Origin: Mesobacillus jeotgali
GTDB lineage: Bacteria > Bacillota > Bacilli > Bacillales > Cytobacillaceae
Assembly (NCBI RefSeq): GCF_014856545.2
Contig: NZ_CP109811.1
Coordinates: 1,544,001 to 1,608,000, forward strand
Reading direction: 5' to 3'
DNA length: 64,000 bases
The position numbers were made by a program, and so were the translations under genes. Of the stretch, positions 33,565-42,378 are shown piece after piece (position 1 is the stretch's first letter; every line of letters starts with the position of its first letter). The notes below the pieces were generated by a model. That model searched no databases and was not told the origin of the DNA. It saw only the letters and a program-made list of their open reading frames with translations.

Positions 33565-34350
33565 TTAACGGTAACTGACTGCTCTTGATTGCATCGCTTT
33601 CCATGTTTCTATAAATCGATTCTTGTTTACTGGCACCTGTTTTCGGCCAGACAGAGGGTCGTTCAAGTAGACCGTTGTTTCATTGAAACCGACAAGGACT
33701 ACTGCGTGTAGATCTAGTGGCGTTTTGATGACCTCATCGCCATGCGTCCAGGATTCCCAGCGATCGGGAAGCCGATAGTCGCCGGTCGTCCATACAACTG
33801 CTGGATAACCAGCAGACACATGGTCAAGTACTGCTTCGAAGTCCTTGCCCGTCAAATTGACGGCCCTGCCTGGTAAATAACGATTAATCAAATCAATCAT
33901 TGGTTTTTCGAAGACCGCATATCCTGCTCGGTTACCGGTCATATCTCCAACAAAACCTTCAGCTGGATTACCCCAACTCAAAATATCTCCATTTGCAGAT
34001 CTTTTCAGAGGATCATTATCTTTTTGTATCTCCTCGAAAAGCTTCATTTTAGTTGTATCAGCACCGGCAAAGTTCAGCATCATCGCCAGGCTGGTCACTT
34101 CACAACCGTATTTTAATTCTGGATTTTGTTTGATCAAGGGTACGTTCAGTAATGCCTTGCTTTTCCGTTGCCGGTGTTGGTCTTGCTTCTGATTAGGGTT
34201 TGGGACCGCCATTTCCTGAATTGGCTCAGGACTTTCCATAATAATGGGTTCATTTTTGTTTTGTTGAACTTGTGCTTCATTTTCGGCGGGCGAGCCGTGG
34301 CTGCATCCAAGCAATGGAAGAAGAATGCCAATGAAATGCCACGTTTTCAT
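33565..34350 (-). CDS. Lipoprotein with a C39-like cysteine peptidase domain
   Basis: A 261-residue lipoprotein: signal with lipobox PLLGC (C16), a Gln/Glu/Pro-rich linker to about 65, then a C39-like (YvpB-type) papain-fold domain. The catalytic triad can be read as C83 in YGCEVTSLAMML, H215 in LDLHAVVLVGF and D231 in LNDPLSG. It would sit outside, on the membrane. Such proteins are often cell-wall or toxin-linked peptidases, but the substrate is unknown. RBS AAGGATG. Monocistronic. Confidence 0.82.
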   Translation of the reverse strand: MKTWHFIGILLPLLGCSHGSPAENEAQVQQNKNEPIIMESPEPIQEMAVPNPNQKQDQHRQRKSKALLNVPLIKQNPELKYGCEVTSLAMMLNFAGADTTKMKLFEEIQKDNDPLKRSANGDILSWGNPAEGFVGDMTGNRAGYAVFEKPMIDLINRYLPGRAVNLTGKDFEAVLDHVSAGYPAVVWTTGDYRLPDRWESWTHGDEVIKTPLDLHAVVLVGFNETTVYLNDPLSGRKQVPVNKNRFIETWKAMQSRAVSYR

Positions 34351-34548
34351 GTCATCATCCTTCCATAAGCTTATATTTATTTTTTGTTTATCTTGATGAT
34401 TTTATGACTTGAGGAAAATGGAAACAGTGTAACTGAGGGAATACTCATATTATGATAAAATCATTCATATCAAATTAGTGATAAGAACTTTTAAAACGTT
34501 GTGGAGCACAATAAAATTTTGCAGGTTTTAGGGAGGTTTCAGATTGAA

Positions 34549-35757
34549 TTGGATGCTCTGGATATTTTAACCGACCTTGAACATGTCGTCCCTTTTTTTC
34601 AGCCGATTTTTAATGCGGAGGAGCATAAAATCATGGGATATGAAGTATTAGGCCGGTATATAAGCGGAAATGAGGAAATTAGTCTCGGGCCTTTTTTTCA
34701 CGATGATACAATTCCTGAAGAGTACCGGATTGAAGTGGAAAATGTCGTTTTTTCTAAAGCAATGGAAATAGCCTCACACTCAGTTGACCAGGACCTTTTA
34801 TGGTTTGTCAACAAGGATGCTGGATTATTGATGGTGGATGATGGAGAGGGATTTCTGCAATTGCTCCTTTCCTTCCAGGATAGAGGGTTAAGGCCTGAGC
34901 ACATAGTGCTTGAAATATCTGATCGTAATGTACAAAGCCATATAGAGCATCTGATCAATTACTATAAATCCTTTGGGATAAAAATTGCGATGGCCCAAGT
35001 GGGCAGTGAAAGCAGGTATTTTGAGCGAATAGCTGGCATTGAACCAGAAATTCTAAAAATTGATATGTCCTCGCTAAGATCAAACAATGCAGGTCCGGCC
35101 TATCTGGATGTCCTTCATTCTTTATCAATCCTTGCCCGGAAAATTGGTGCGACACTTTTGTTTGAAAACATTGAAACGCCGTATCAGCTGCAGTTTGCCT
35201 GGAAGAACGGAGGCAGGTTTTATCAAGGATTTTATCTAAGAAAACCTCAGCGGAATTTAGTTGAAAAAGATATTCTAAAGGAAAAAATAAAGTCAGAAAT
35301 ACATGGGTTTATCTTATCCGAGAAGAAACGGCTTCACTCTTTTTTTGATTTGCGAATCGAGCTGAACACGAAGCTCCAGGAATTGATAAGCCGAAATAAA
35401 AAAGGGCAAAATCCTAGTGAGTTCCTGATGGCGATGGGAGAAAGTCTTGATGGAATGGCATTCCGTATGTATATATGTGACGAAGACGGATTCCAGCTGT
35501 CACCTAACCTTTACAAGACAGGTGAGCATTGGGTTCTGCAGCCAAAGTACCTGGATAAGAACTGGAGCTGGCGACCTTACTTTCTTGAGAACATTATTAG
35601 AATGAGAACAGGGAAAAAGGGGATCTTGTCAGACCGATACAGTGATATTGAGACGGGGGAGGTAATCCGGACGTTTTCGCTGCCTTTAAATGGAGCTGAA
35701 TTCTTATTTGTCGATTTAAGCGCATCTTTTCTTAATGAACGCGAAGGGTTATTTTAA
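34549..35757 (+). CDS. ykuI: YkuI: degenerate EAL domain c-di-GMP receptor with C-terminal PAS-like domain
   Basis: A 402-residue YkuI homolog (LDILTDLEHVVPFFQPIF onward). The N-terminal EAL domain (1-240) reads EVL at E32-L34, and the usual DDFG is replaced by A149-Q150-V-G, so both metal-binding aspartates are absent. N88, E122 and K170 are kept. The C-terminal region (about 270-400, with NWSWRPYFLENIIRMR) is the extracellular-type PAS fold of YkuI. It probably binds but does not hydrolyse c-di-GMP. I chose the TTG at 34549 (GGGAGG 12 nt upstream); the frame is open from a GTG at 34501 without a site. Confidence 0.9.
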   Translation: MDALDILTDLEHVVPFFQPIFNAEEHKIMGYEVLGRYISGNEEISLGPFFHDDTIPEEYRIEVENVVFSKAMEIASHSVDQDLLWFVNKDAGLLMVDDGEGFLQLLLSFQDRGLRPEHIVLEISDRNVQSHIEHLINYYKSFGIKIAMAQVGSESRYFERIAGIEPEILKIDMSSLRSNNAGPAYLDVLHSLSILARKIGATLLFENIETPYQLQFAWKNGGRFYQGFYLRKPQRNLVEKDILKEKIKSEIHGFILSEKKRLHSFFDLRIELNTKLQELISRNKKGQNPSEFLMAMGESLDGMAFRMYICDEDGFQLSPNLYKTGEHWVLQPKYLDKNWSWRPYFLENIIRMRTGKKGILSDRYSDIETGEVIRTFSLPLNGAEFLFVDLSASFLNEREGLF

Positions 35758-35830
35758 CAAACAGAAAAGCGCATAGTAAATTGAAATATGTACAATTTAT
35801 AGATACAGCCTTCTATAAAGGGGGATTTTT

Positions 35831-36076
35831 ATGAGTATATATACGACAATGCTCTTATTGGCAGGGGCAGGGGTGCTGGTTGCCGGCCTTTTCTATACCT
35901 GGACCTTTGGAAAGGGGCAGAAAAGAGCTCAAGGAAATCTGGATTCTCAGGTCCCAGGGGCTGTTCAGGAGCACGCATACATCCGAAACCCTATTTTTTT
36001 GACCTATATAATCGTGCTTTCTATAGCTCTGTTGTTCGTCGTTTATTTTGCGGTGACAACAGGATCGCGATATTAA
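35831..36076 (+). CDS. Small membrane protein, 81 aa, two helices
   Basis: Two membrane helices (about residues 6-26 and 57-77) joined by a basic/polar loop containing FGKGQKRAQGNLD. RBS AAAGGGGG lies 7 bp before the ATG. It follows ykuI by 73 bp and is followed by its own terminator, so it may be co-transcribed with ykuI. I do not recognise a named family. Confidence 0.75.
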   Translation: MSIYTTMLLLAGAGVLVAGLFYTWTFGKGQKRAQGNLDSQVPGAVQEHAYIRNPIFLTYIIVLSIALLFVVYFAVTTGSRY

Positions 36077-36104
36077 CCTCCAAATCGGGGGTTATTTTTT
36101 TTCT
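36077..36104 (+). terminator. Intrinsic terminator
   Basis: AACCTCC AAATC GGGGGTT hairpin followed by ATTTTTTTT, directly after the stop codon. Confidence 0.85.
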
Positions 36105-36291
36105 AAAGAGTTCCGGAAAATACTACAAATTTTTTAACATTTGCGTTAGTTCGAGTCAGTTAAGGGTAAATTGATACTGTAAAACAGATATCGTGTCAGA
36201 TGCTGAGGTTATTTTACGAATGAATTTCATAATCATACAGGGTAAATCTTGGTAAAATTGTATTTACTAGTCATCATGGAGGAGGGGAAAA

Positions 36292-36963
36292 ATGGACAAG
36301 CGGTTAAAGCTATTATTTTTGTTTATAACATCTTTATTATTCTTGATACCGGCCAATGCGTTTGCTGACTCAGATTTGGATGGCAGGGAAGAGGTTTTTG
36401 CATTCCTCGAAAAAGCTTTTGATTCACAGGTTTCCTTAAGTGAAAAAGGCAGGACTATGGATGAGATTGAAGCTGTATTAAACCCTTATTTTACAGAAGA
36501 ATATAAGTCCCAATTCATTGGAGAGAACATAGTTGGACAGGAAAATGAATACCAGACTTATGGAACTGATTTCGCCCCATATTACATTCCGTTTTACGCT
36601 TTTTCAGAAAAGACGAAAGTGGTTGAGATGGAGAAGGAAATTTATGTAGTCGAGTTTTTTCCAGGGAATACCGAAGGACCAGTAGGCTATGAAGACCATT
36701 ATGAAGGATTAAAGTTGGTTAATGAAAATGGCGACTGGAAGGTAGCTCAATATCTATATGATGAGGTTCCCCAGGAAGTAATCAATAAAGCCTACCCGGA
36801 AAAAGCGAAGGAGCAACCACAAGCTTCAAAGCCTGAAAATGAAGACAAGGAAATGGTCAGAACAACCGTATTCGGACCGAATTTTTCAGCGCTGAAGACG
36901 TTCATGGAGTTGGGAGTCATTTTCAGGAATGAAAACAGGACATTACTTTTCGGGTTATTATAA
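36292..36963 (+). CDS. Secreted protein, DUF3993-like
   Basis: A 223-residue protein with a clear signal peptide (LLFLFITSLLFLIPANAFA, cleavage near residue 25). The mature domain has GRTMDEIEAVLNPYFTEEY and a beta-rich part with NENGDWKVAQYLYDE, a pattern I associate with DUF3993 proteins of Bacillaceae. No cysteines are seen, so it is probably not a lipoprotein. RBS GGAGGGG. Monocistronic. Function unknown. Confidence 0.7.
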   Translation: MDKRLKLLFLFITSLLFLIPANAFADSDLDGREEVFAFLEKAFDSQVSLSEKGRTMDEIEAVLNPYFTEEYKSQFIGENIVGQENEYQTYGTDFAPYYIPFYAFSEKTKVVEMEKEIYVVEFFPGNTEGPVGYEDHYEGLKLVNENGDWKVAQYLYDEVPQEVINKAYPEKAKEQPQASKPENEDKEMVRTTVFGPNFSALKTFMELGVIFRNENRTLLFGLL

Positions 36964-36970
36964 AAAACAA

Positions 36971-37010
36971 AAAAAGCGTGAAATCTAATCAGATTTCACG
37001 CTTTTTTACT
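36971..37010 (+). terminator. Intrinsic terminator
   Basis: AAAGCGTGAAATCT/AGATTTCACGCTTT stem followed by T. It also lies after the convergent glutaredoxin gene and may serve both. Confidence 0.88.
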
Positions 37011-37026
37011 CTCTATTAAACCCTAT

Positions 37027-37266
37027 TTAATCTTTGATTTCCAAAACTCGCTTCAGCTTTTCAAGATCAAAGCCTGTGATGATTTCTTCTCCAATCACGA
37101 TAGTTGGCGTGGAATAGGAATTGTAGTTTTCGGTCAACTCCTGCTTGCTTTGGTCATCCAGATTGATATTTTTCTCTGTATACGAGAAGCCGAATTCAGT
37201 CAGGAACATCTTAATGATTTGGCAAGGAGGGCAGTCGTTCTGGGTGTATACTATGATGTCTTTCAT
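37027..37266 (-). CDS. Glutaredoxin family protein
   Basis: A 79-residue glutaredoxin/NrdH-like protein with active-site C12-P-P-C15 and the cis-proline motif STPTIVIG at about 52-59. It likely reduces disulfides in the cytosol; whether it uses bacillithiol or thioredoxin reductase is not visible. It starts one base after the MBL-fold gene ends, so the pair is one operon, suggesting thiol chemistry linked to that hydrolase. RBS lies in the end of the upstream gene. Confidence 0.88.
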   Translation of the reverse strand: MKDIIVYTQNDCPPCQIIKMFLTEFGFSYTEKNINLDDQSKQELTENYNSYSTPTIVIGEEIITGFDLEKLKRVLEIKD

Positions 37267-37267
37267 T

Positions 37268-38230
37268 TTATTTGCTTCCCCCGGTATTTTTGTTTAAATA
37301 ATGGACCAGTCCCATTGCACTGACATTCACATCAAGATACAGCAGTTCATATATTGGATGGTTATTAGTCAGCCCTCGCTGGGTCAAGTGAGTTTTAATT
37401 TTATCATAAAGTTTCTGTGTAATCTGCTCAACTTGTTTTTCTGGATGCTTTTCTTTCGTTACAACATGTTTTGCTTCTTCAATGAAAACCTCAAGCCAGC
37501 TCTCCACTTGCCTGAAAGCTTCAGCAGAGTTTTCAGACATGCCATAATGTCCAAAGAATATCCGCTCTACCCCTAGTTCCTGGAAGCGACTCATGGAATA
37601 AAGCATCTTTTCAGGATCAAATTGATTTGGGGAAGTCGTTGGCAGGTAGAATTCGATGCCTTCACGATCAAGCTGCGGATAATAAATTCCTGCAGTGTCA
37701 CCAGTGAAGATGCCGTTGGCTAGCGGATGATAAATACTGAAATGGTGATTGGCATGTCCTGGAGTATCTAAAAATCTCAATGTAAGCTTCTCGCTTATTT
37801 CTAATGTATCGCCTTCTCCTTTAATCAGCAGGCGATCTTCCGGAATTTCAACAATTGGGTCAAAAAGCTGTGAAAATTTGTCGCCATATACAGCTTTTGC
37901 ACCCATGATCAACCTCGAAGGATCAGCAAGATGCCTTGCACCCTTGGGATGTACAACCACTTTCGCATTCGGGCAGCGCTGTAGCATCAGCCCCGCCCCG
38001 CCAGCATGGTCAAGGTGTATATGGGTCACGATTATGTATGAAATATCGCCAGGTGATACTCCTAGTGTCTGCAAACCTTCAAGGATATAGGGAATGGACG
38101 GGCTAGCGGATGTTTCGATAAGCGTCACCTTATCTTCTGTTAATACATATGTACCGGTACGTTCAGGCATACTTAAATCAAAATCATCGATTAGAAAGAC
38201 ATTTTCAGTTAGCTGGACTGGTTTTTTCAA
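37268..38230 (-). CDS. Metallo-beta-lactamase fold hydrolase
   Basis: A 320-residue MBL-fold protein. The metal site is H70-I-H-L-D74-H75, with DTPGHANHH and FTGDTAG supplying further ligands and GHYGM the last histidine. The C-terminal 100 residues are helical and charged. The family includes glyoxalase II-like thioesterases; the substrate is unknown. It starts at a TTG with AAAAGGAGTG upstream. It forms an operon with the glutaredoxin downstream, which fits a role on thioester or thiol adducts (inference). Confidence 0.85.
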   Translation of the reverse strand: MKKPVQLTENVFLIDDFDLSMPERTGTYVLTEDKVTLIETSASPSIPYILEGLQTLGVSPGDISYIIVTHIHLDHAGGAGLMLQRCPNAKVVVHPKGARHLADPSRLIMGAKAVYGDKFSQLFDPIVEIPEDRLLIKGEGDTLEISEKLTLRFLDTPGHANHHFSIYHPLANGIFTGDTAGIYYPQLDREGIEFYLPTTSPNQFDPEKMLYSMSRFQELGVERIFFGHYGMSENSAEAFRQVESWLEVFIEEAKHVVTKEKHPEKQVEQITQKLYDKIKTHLTQRGLTNNHPIYELLYLDVNVSAMGLVHYLNKNTGGSK

Positions 38231-38415
38231 AAAATCACTCCTTTTCTCAAAGCTTTTACTTGTACATCTTCTGACATTATTTTATTCTGTTAATATTGAC
38301 ATGTAAAGAATTGTGTATAGAAAATTCTGAAATCATTTTACATGGATATAAATAGGCCAATTGCAAAATCTATTGTTATGTTATTGGTTTTTGTTTTGAA
38401 AGGAGAGGGAGCATA

Positions 38416-38652
38416 ATGTCACAGCTTCAGGGAATAATCACTCGTTTAAAAAATCTGCAAGAGCAGTCCAATGGAGGAGAACCTGCTCAACGCTTTTTTG
38501 AAGTGAATGGTGAGCGTAAATGCCAGGTTACATACCATCCAAAAACTGAAACATACGAATTGGAAATATACAATGACAAAGAAAAGCCTAAGAAATATCA
38601 ATTCGACAACATTGATATGATTACAATTGAGATCTTTGATCTTATTCAGTAA
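38416..38652 (+). CDS. ykuJ: YkuJ family protein (DUF1797)
   Basis: A 78-residue protein almost collinear with B. subtilis YkuJ: MSQLQGIITRLKNLQEQSN, RFFEVNGERKCQVTYHP, and the end FDNIDMITIEIFDLIQ. Small alpha/beta fold of known structure but no established function. RBS GGAGAGGGAG. In B. subtilis ykuK and abbA lie between ykuJ and ykuL; both are absent here. Confidence 0.92.
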   Translation: MSQLQGIITRLKNLQEQSNGGEPAQRFFEVNGERKCQVTYHPKTETYELEIYNDKEKPKKYQFDNIDMITIEIFDLIQ

Positions 38653-38665
38653 TCTCAATAACAAT

Positions 38666-38690
38666 GGGACCCATCTGTGGTCCTTTTTTG
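38666..38690 (+). terminator. Intrinsic terminator of ykuJ
   Basis: GGACC CATCTGT GGTCC hairpin followed by a run of T. Confidence 0.75.
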
Positions 38691-38803
38691 TTTTGAATCT
38701 TGCTTATTATTCTCGTTTTCCTGGAGTAAACTAAATAAAAGCGCCCTCATTTATAATGTGGTAAAATATAATGGAAAGAAATCCATTTTAGGGAGTTTTC
38801 GCC

Positions 38804-39250
38804 ATGATTAGTCTTTACAGCGGTGAGTTTTTGGAAGTGTCAATTAAAGACCTGATGATTCCTTCTGAACGCGTAGCCCATGTCCAAGTTGGCAACAGTC
38901 TGGAGCATGCTCTGCTTGTATTAACAAAGAGCGGGTATACTGCGATTCCTGTTCTTGATCCTCATTATCGTCTAATGGGTTTAATCAGTACACCTATCAT
39001 AATGGATTCAATTCTCGGCCTCCAAAGAATCGAGTTTGAGCAACTTGAGAGGAAGCGAGTAGAAGAAGCCATGAATACGAAAATACCAAGAATCAACATC
39101 CACTCAACACTCAAATCCTCATTGGACCTTCTTGTTGATCATCCCTTCCTCTGTATAGAAGATGACTCTGGTATATTTGAGGGTATTCTGACAAGGCGGA
39201 CTGTGCTGCTGAAATTGAGCCAACAAGTAAAAAGGTATAATAAGAAATAA
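38804..39250 (+). CDS. darB: CBS-domain c-di-AMP receptor DarB/CbpB (YkuL)
   Basis: A 148-residue protein with two CBS domains (about 10-70 and 80-145). The sequence RVAHVQVGNSLEHALLVLTK and GYTAIPVLDPHYRLMGLI is close to B. subtilis YkuL, renamed DarB, whose dimer binds c-di-AMP and, when free, stimulates Rel and pyruvate carboxylase. This links potassium/c-di-AMP status to (p)ppGpp and anaplerosis. RBS GGGAG. Monocistronic with its own terminator. The adjacent ccpC order is interrupted by a repeat and an MFS gene. Confidence 0.92.
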   Translation: MISLYSGEFLEVSIKDLMIPSERVAHVQVGNSLEHALLVLTKSGYTAIPVLDPHYRLMGLISTPIIMDSILGLQRIEFEQLERKRVEEAMNTKIPRINIHSTLKSSLDLLVDHPFLCIEDDSGIFEGILTRRTVLLKLSQQVKRYNKK

Positions 39251-39259
39251 AATTATAAG

Positions 39260-39291
39260 GCAGCTCCCGGATCCGGGGGCTGAATTTTTTA
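39260..39291 (+). terminator. Intrinsic terminator of darB
   Basis: CAGCTCCCGGATCCGGGGGCTG hairpin followed by AATTTTTT. Confidence 0.8.
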
Positions 39292-39327
39292 CTGTATAAG
39301 AAAGAATAAACTTTATTACTCTGATTA

Positions 39328-39628
39328 GTGTCCAGCTCCAGCGCCTAGCCAGTTTTCATCCCTGAGAGGGCTTCCTGGAGTATCTTGCGATAAGCGTCAG
39401 CTTTGAGCAGCTCGAGTCGCTTGTCTAGCTGCGGCTCCTAACTCCTCGAGACGTTTCGGTCCTGCCAATGAAGTCAAAGAGCGACTTCACTGTCAGGCCC
39501 TCCAACGCTTGTCGGAGTTGGGCAGTCGCCTTCGCTTTTCGATTTGTCTAGTGAAGTCAAAGAGCGACTTCACTGGTCGGCCCTCCAGCGCTTGTAGGGG
39601 CTGAGCAAGGCGCTTGCGCTTTTCTTTT
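39328..39628. repeat. Mosaic intergenic repeat, copy B
   Basis: Begins GTGTCCAGCTCCAGCGCCTA, contains the CAGTTTTCATCC module and two GAAGTC AAAGAGC GACTTC hairpin modules, and ends CGCTTGCGCTTTTCTTTT. Its right end is only a few bp before the AGAGGTG ribosome site of the MFS gene. A shared flank (TTACTG.ATAAGAAAG) before copies B and D suggests the unit may begin nearer 39290. Confidence 0.9.
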
Positions 39629-39640
39629 AGAGGTGTGTAT

Positions 39641-41140
39641 ATGGGACAGGCTGAACCAAAAATGAACAAGAAAGAAACAAAACGCTCTTTTGTGCTGGCG
39701 ACTGTTATGCTTGCCATGTTCATGGGAGCTGTAGAAGGTACGATTGTGTCTACGGCTATGCCGGCAATTGTCGGTGACTTGGGCGGTTTTGCATTATATA
39801 GCTGGGTTTTCTCTGCTTATTTGCTGATGAATGCTGTTACTGTTCTCATCTACGGCAAATTATCGGATTTATTTGGCAGGAAACCAATTTTAACTTTTGG
39901 TATTATCATCTTCTTGATTGGTTCGATTTTATCCGGGACGGCCGAGACGATGGAAATGCTGATTTTATACCGATTCATTCAGGGGTTTGGGGCTGGTGCA
40001 GTCATGCCGATTGCCACAACCATTGTTGGGGATATCTATTCAAAGGAAGAAAGGGCGAAGATACAGGGTTATCTATCCAGTGTCTGGGGTATTTCAGCTG
40101 TTTCGGGACCAGCTCTTGGCGGCTTGCTGGTGGAATATGCAAGCTGGCGATATGTTTTCTGGATCAATGTTCCGCTCGGAATCCTGGCAATCGCGGGTCT
40201 CTGGCTTTACCTCCATGAAGATATTGAGAAAAAGAAGCATAAGATCGATTATCCTGGTGCGATTCTTCTTACTGTGGCAATAAGCTCACTAATGATTATC
40301 CTCGTCGAAGCGGGTGCGAATTGGGCATGGACGTCTCCCAAAACAATCGGCCTGATCAGCTTGAGCATACTGACATTGATTCTCTTTATAATTCAAGAGA
40401 GAAGGGCCGAAGAGCCGATGATGCCATTTAATATTTGGCGGGAGCGATCCATATTCATCGCCAATATGACTTCTCTGACAACTGGTGTCATGCTTATTGG
40501 CATTTCAAGCTTTTTGCCTGCATTTGTACAGGGAGTCATGGAGAGGTCTCCAATTGTGGCTGGTTTTACGCTGACGGCCATGTCAATAGGGTGGCCGATT
40601 GCTTCGGCTCTCAGCGGCCGCCTGCTATTGAGTATCGGCTATCGCAAGACATCACTATTTGGCGGAGCCGCATTGATCCTCGGCAGTATCCTGTTTGTCA
40701 CCCTCACGCCTGAAGGTGGCCCTCTATGGGCTGCGGCAGGGTCGTTTTTCGTCGGAGTGGGTATGGGTCTGACTAGTACCGCATTCATTGTATCCATCCA
40801 AAGTACTGTTGCCTGGCAGCAAAGAGGAATCGCGACAGCAGCCAATATGTTCATGAGGAACCTGGGCAATACAGTGGGAGCTGCCTTGCTCGGAGGAGTC
40901 CTAAACAGCAGCATCTTAAGCTATATGAAAAATAATGGAGCCACAGGTCAGGACCTCTCGATAGATGCAGCGAATGTCCTGCTTAATGAATCAGAGAGGA
41001 TGAAGCTTCCAGCAGATTTAAAGACAGTTCTACAGGATGCACTGACAAACGCCCTTCATTCGGTATACATTGTCGTATTCATTTTTGCTATTATCAGCTT
41101 GCTGTTCATCTTATTCCTGCCTAAAAAAGAGGAAGTGTGA
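39641..41140 (+). CDS. 14-helix MFS drug exporter (DHA2/EmrB type)
   Basis: A 499-residue MFS transporter with about 14 helices. Diagnostic motifs: GTIVSTAMPAIVGDL, motif A GKLSDLFGRKP, motif C-like GISAVSGPALGGLL and WRYVFWINVP. It is a probable proton-driven multidrug exporter. Start at the ATG at 39641 with AGAGGTG upstream; the longer in-frame start lies within the repeat. The gene sits between darB and ccpC, a place it does not occupy in B. subtilis, and directly follows repeat copy B, so it looks like an insertion. Confidence 0.87.
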   Translation: MGQAEPKMNKKETKRSFVLATVMLAMFMGAVEGTIVSTAMPAIVGDLGGFALYSWVFSAYLLMNAVTVLIYGKLSDLFGRKPILTFGIIIFLIGSILSGTAETMEMLILYRFIQGFGAGAVMPIATTIVGDIYSKEERAKIQGYLSSVWGISAVSGPALGGLLVEYASWRYVFWINVPLGILAIAGLWLYLHEDIEKKKHKIDYPGAILLTVAISSLMIILVEAGANWAWTSPKTIGLISLSILTLILFIIQERRAEEPMMPFNIWRERSIFIANMTSLTTGVMLIGISSFLPAFVQGVMERSPIVAGFTLTAMSIGWPIASALSGRLLLSIGYRKTSLFGGAALILGSILFVTLTPEGGPLWAAAGSFFVGVGMGLTSTAFIVSIQSTVAWQQRGIATAANMFMRNLGNTVGAALLGGVLNSSILSYMKNNGATGQDLSIDAANVLLNESERMKLPADLKTVLQDALTNALHSVYIVVFIFAIISLLFILFLPKKEEV

Positions 41141-41262
41141 TTTATATGGTAGAGTGGGTCCACCTGCATTTACCGAAAAAGAGGAAATGTGAAGAAAACG
41201 GTAAAAGGAACATAGTGGACAAAAGTAATAAGAGGGGAGTTCCAGGAATAGCTTACAAACGA

Positions 41263-41291
41263 AAAACTGCAGATTTCTGCAGTTTTTTATT
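41263..41291 (+). terminator. Intrinsic terminator upstream of ccpC
   Basis: AAACTGCAGA TT TCTGCAGTTT hairpin followed by TTTATTA, about 120 bp after the MFS stop. The 41141-41262 stretch has a degenerate copy of the last codons of the MFS gene (near 41174-41192) but no supported gene. Confidence 0.8.
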
Positions 41292-41337
41292 ATAATGTAA
41301 TTAATAATATAAGAAATACTTATTAAGAGGTTGAGTT

Positions 41338-42231
41338 ATGTCATCTATTTCGGAGTTCCATCTGTTGTCTGTACTAGCCCAGGAAATGAATATGAGGAAG
41401 GCAGCGGAGAGATTATTTGTTTCACAGCCCGCTTTGTCCCAAAGGCTGCAATCGATCGAAAAAGATTGGGGTACCAAGCTATTCCTACGTTCTCAGAAAG
41501 GGTTAACATTGACGCCTGCGGGAGAAGTCGTCATCCAATTTGTTAATGACACCATTGCCAGGGAGGAAAAAGCAAGGGAATCCATTCATGCATTAAATTC
41601 GGAGGTGTATGGAACCCTTAAAATAGCCGTTGCATCTATCGTTGGCCAAAATTGGCTGCCGCAGGTCTTGAAGAAATACGTAAACCGATACCCTCAGGCA
41701 AAAATATCACTTGTGACTGGCTGGAGCAGTGAAATATCAAAGGCGCTATACGAAGACCAGGTTCACATCGGCATAATAAGGGGCACACCGGACTGGAAAG
41801 GTGTCAAGATCCACTTATTCAAGGACAGTCTGTATTTGGTAGATACGGAAATAACCAGTCCTGAACAAGTATTGGATACAGACCGGCCGTTTATCCAATT
41901 TAAAAGTGATTCGAATTACTATCAGGAAATACAGGATTGGTGGTTAAGGCAATTCCAGACAGCACCTAAAAGAACAATCATTGTCGACCAGATTGAAACC
42001 TGTAAGCAAATGACCTTCAACGGAATTGGATACGCCATCCTTCCGGCTATAACACTGAATGGGGCGGAAAAAGATATTTTCAAAGTTCCTCTTCACGATG
42101 AAAACAACGAACCTCTGGGAAGGGACACTTGGCTTCTGGGGTATGAATCGGCCTTCCGTTTGAAGCAAGTGCAGGCGTTCATTGATATCGTCAAAGAACA
42201 TATTGTTGAGACCAAGAAAACTGATAAATAG
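41338..42231 (+). CDS. ccpC: LysR family regulator CcpC
   Basis: A 297-residue LysR regulator. N-terminal winged HTH (residues 1-60, with MNMRKAAERLFVSQPALSQRL) and a periplasmic-binding-like effector domain. The sequence (SIVGQNWLPQVLKKYV, HIGIIRGTPDWKG, VDQIETCKQM) is close to B. subtilis CcpC, the citrate-responsive repressor of citB and citZ. AGAGG lies 7 nt before the ATG. Neighbouring dapH matches the B. subtilis order loosely. Target sites cannot be assessed here, as citB is outside the window. Confidence 0.93.
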   Translation: MSSISEFHLLSVLAQEMNMRKAAERLFVSQPALSQRLQSIEKDWGTKLFLRSQKGLTLTPAGEVVIQFVNDTIAREEKARESIHALNSEVYGTLKIAVASIVGQNWLPQVLKKYVNRYPQAKISLVTGWSSEISKALYEDQVHIGIIRGTPDWKGVKIHLFKDSLYLVDTEITSPEQVLDTDRPFIQFKSDSNYYQEIQDWWLRQFQTAPKRTIIVDQIETCKQMTFNGIGYAILPAITLNGAEKDIFKVPLHDENNEPLGRDTWLLGYESAFRLKQVQAFIDIVKEHIVETKKTDK

Positions 42232-42378
42232 TTTTTCTTGTTTTAAAAACTTTTGTTTGTTAAAGTAATTTTTAGAAAAGCCTGTTTTCCGTTTTGTTGC
42301 TTTAGCAGATTAATTCTATAAAAGAGCAGCACGCCAGCGGAATGAGGCAAATACATACATAATTTGGAGGCAAAGTAT

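Noticed and set aside
41154..41303. A 49-codon ORF after the MFS gene
   Set aside because: No ribosome site; it runs through a terminator, and part is a degenerate copy of the last codons of the MFS gene.
42232..42378. A lysine riboswitch before dapH
   Set aside because: The gap is only 147 bp and shows none of the conserved L-box helices.
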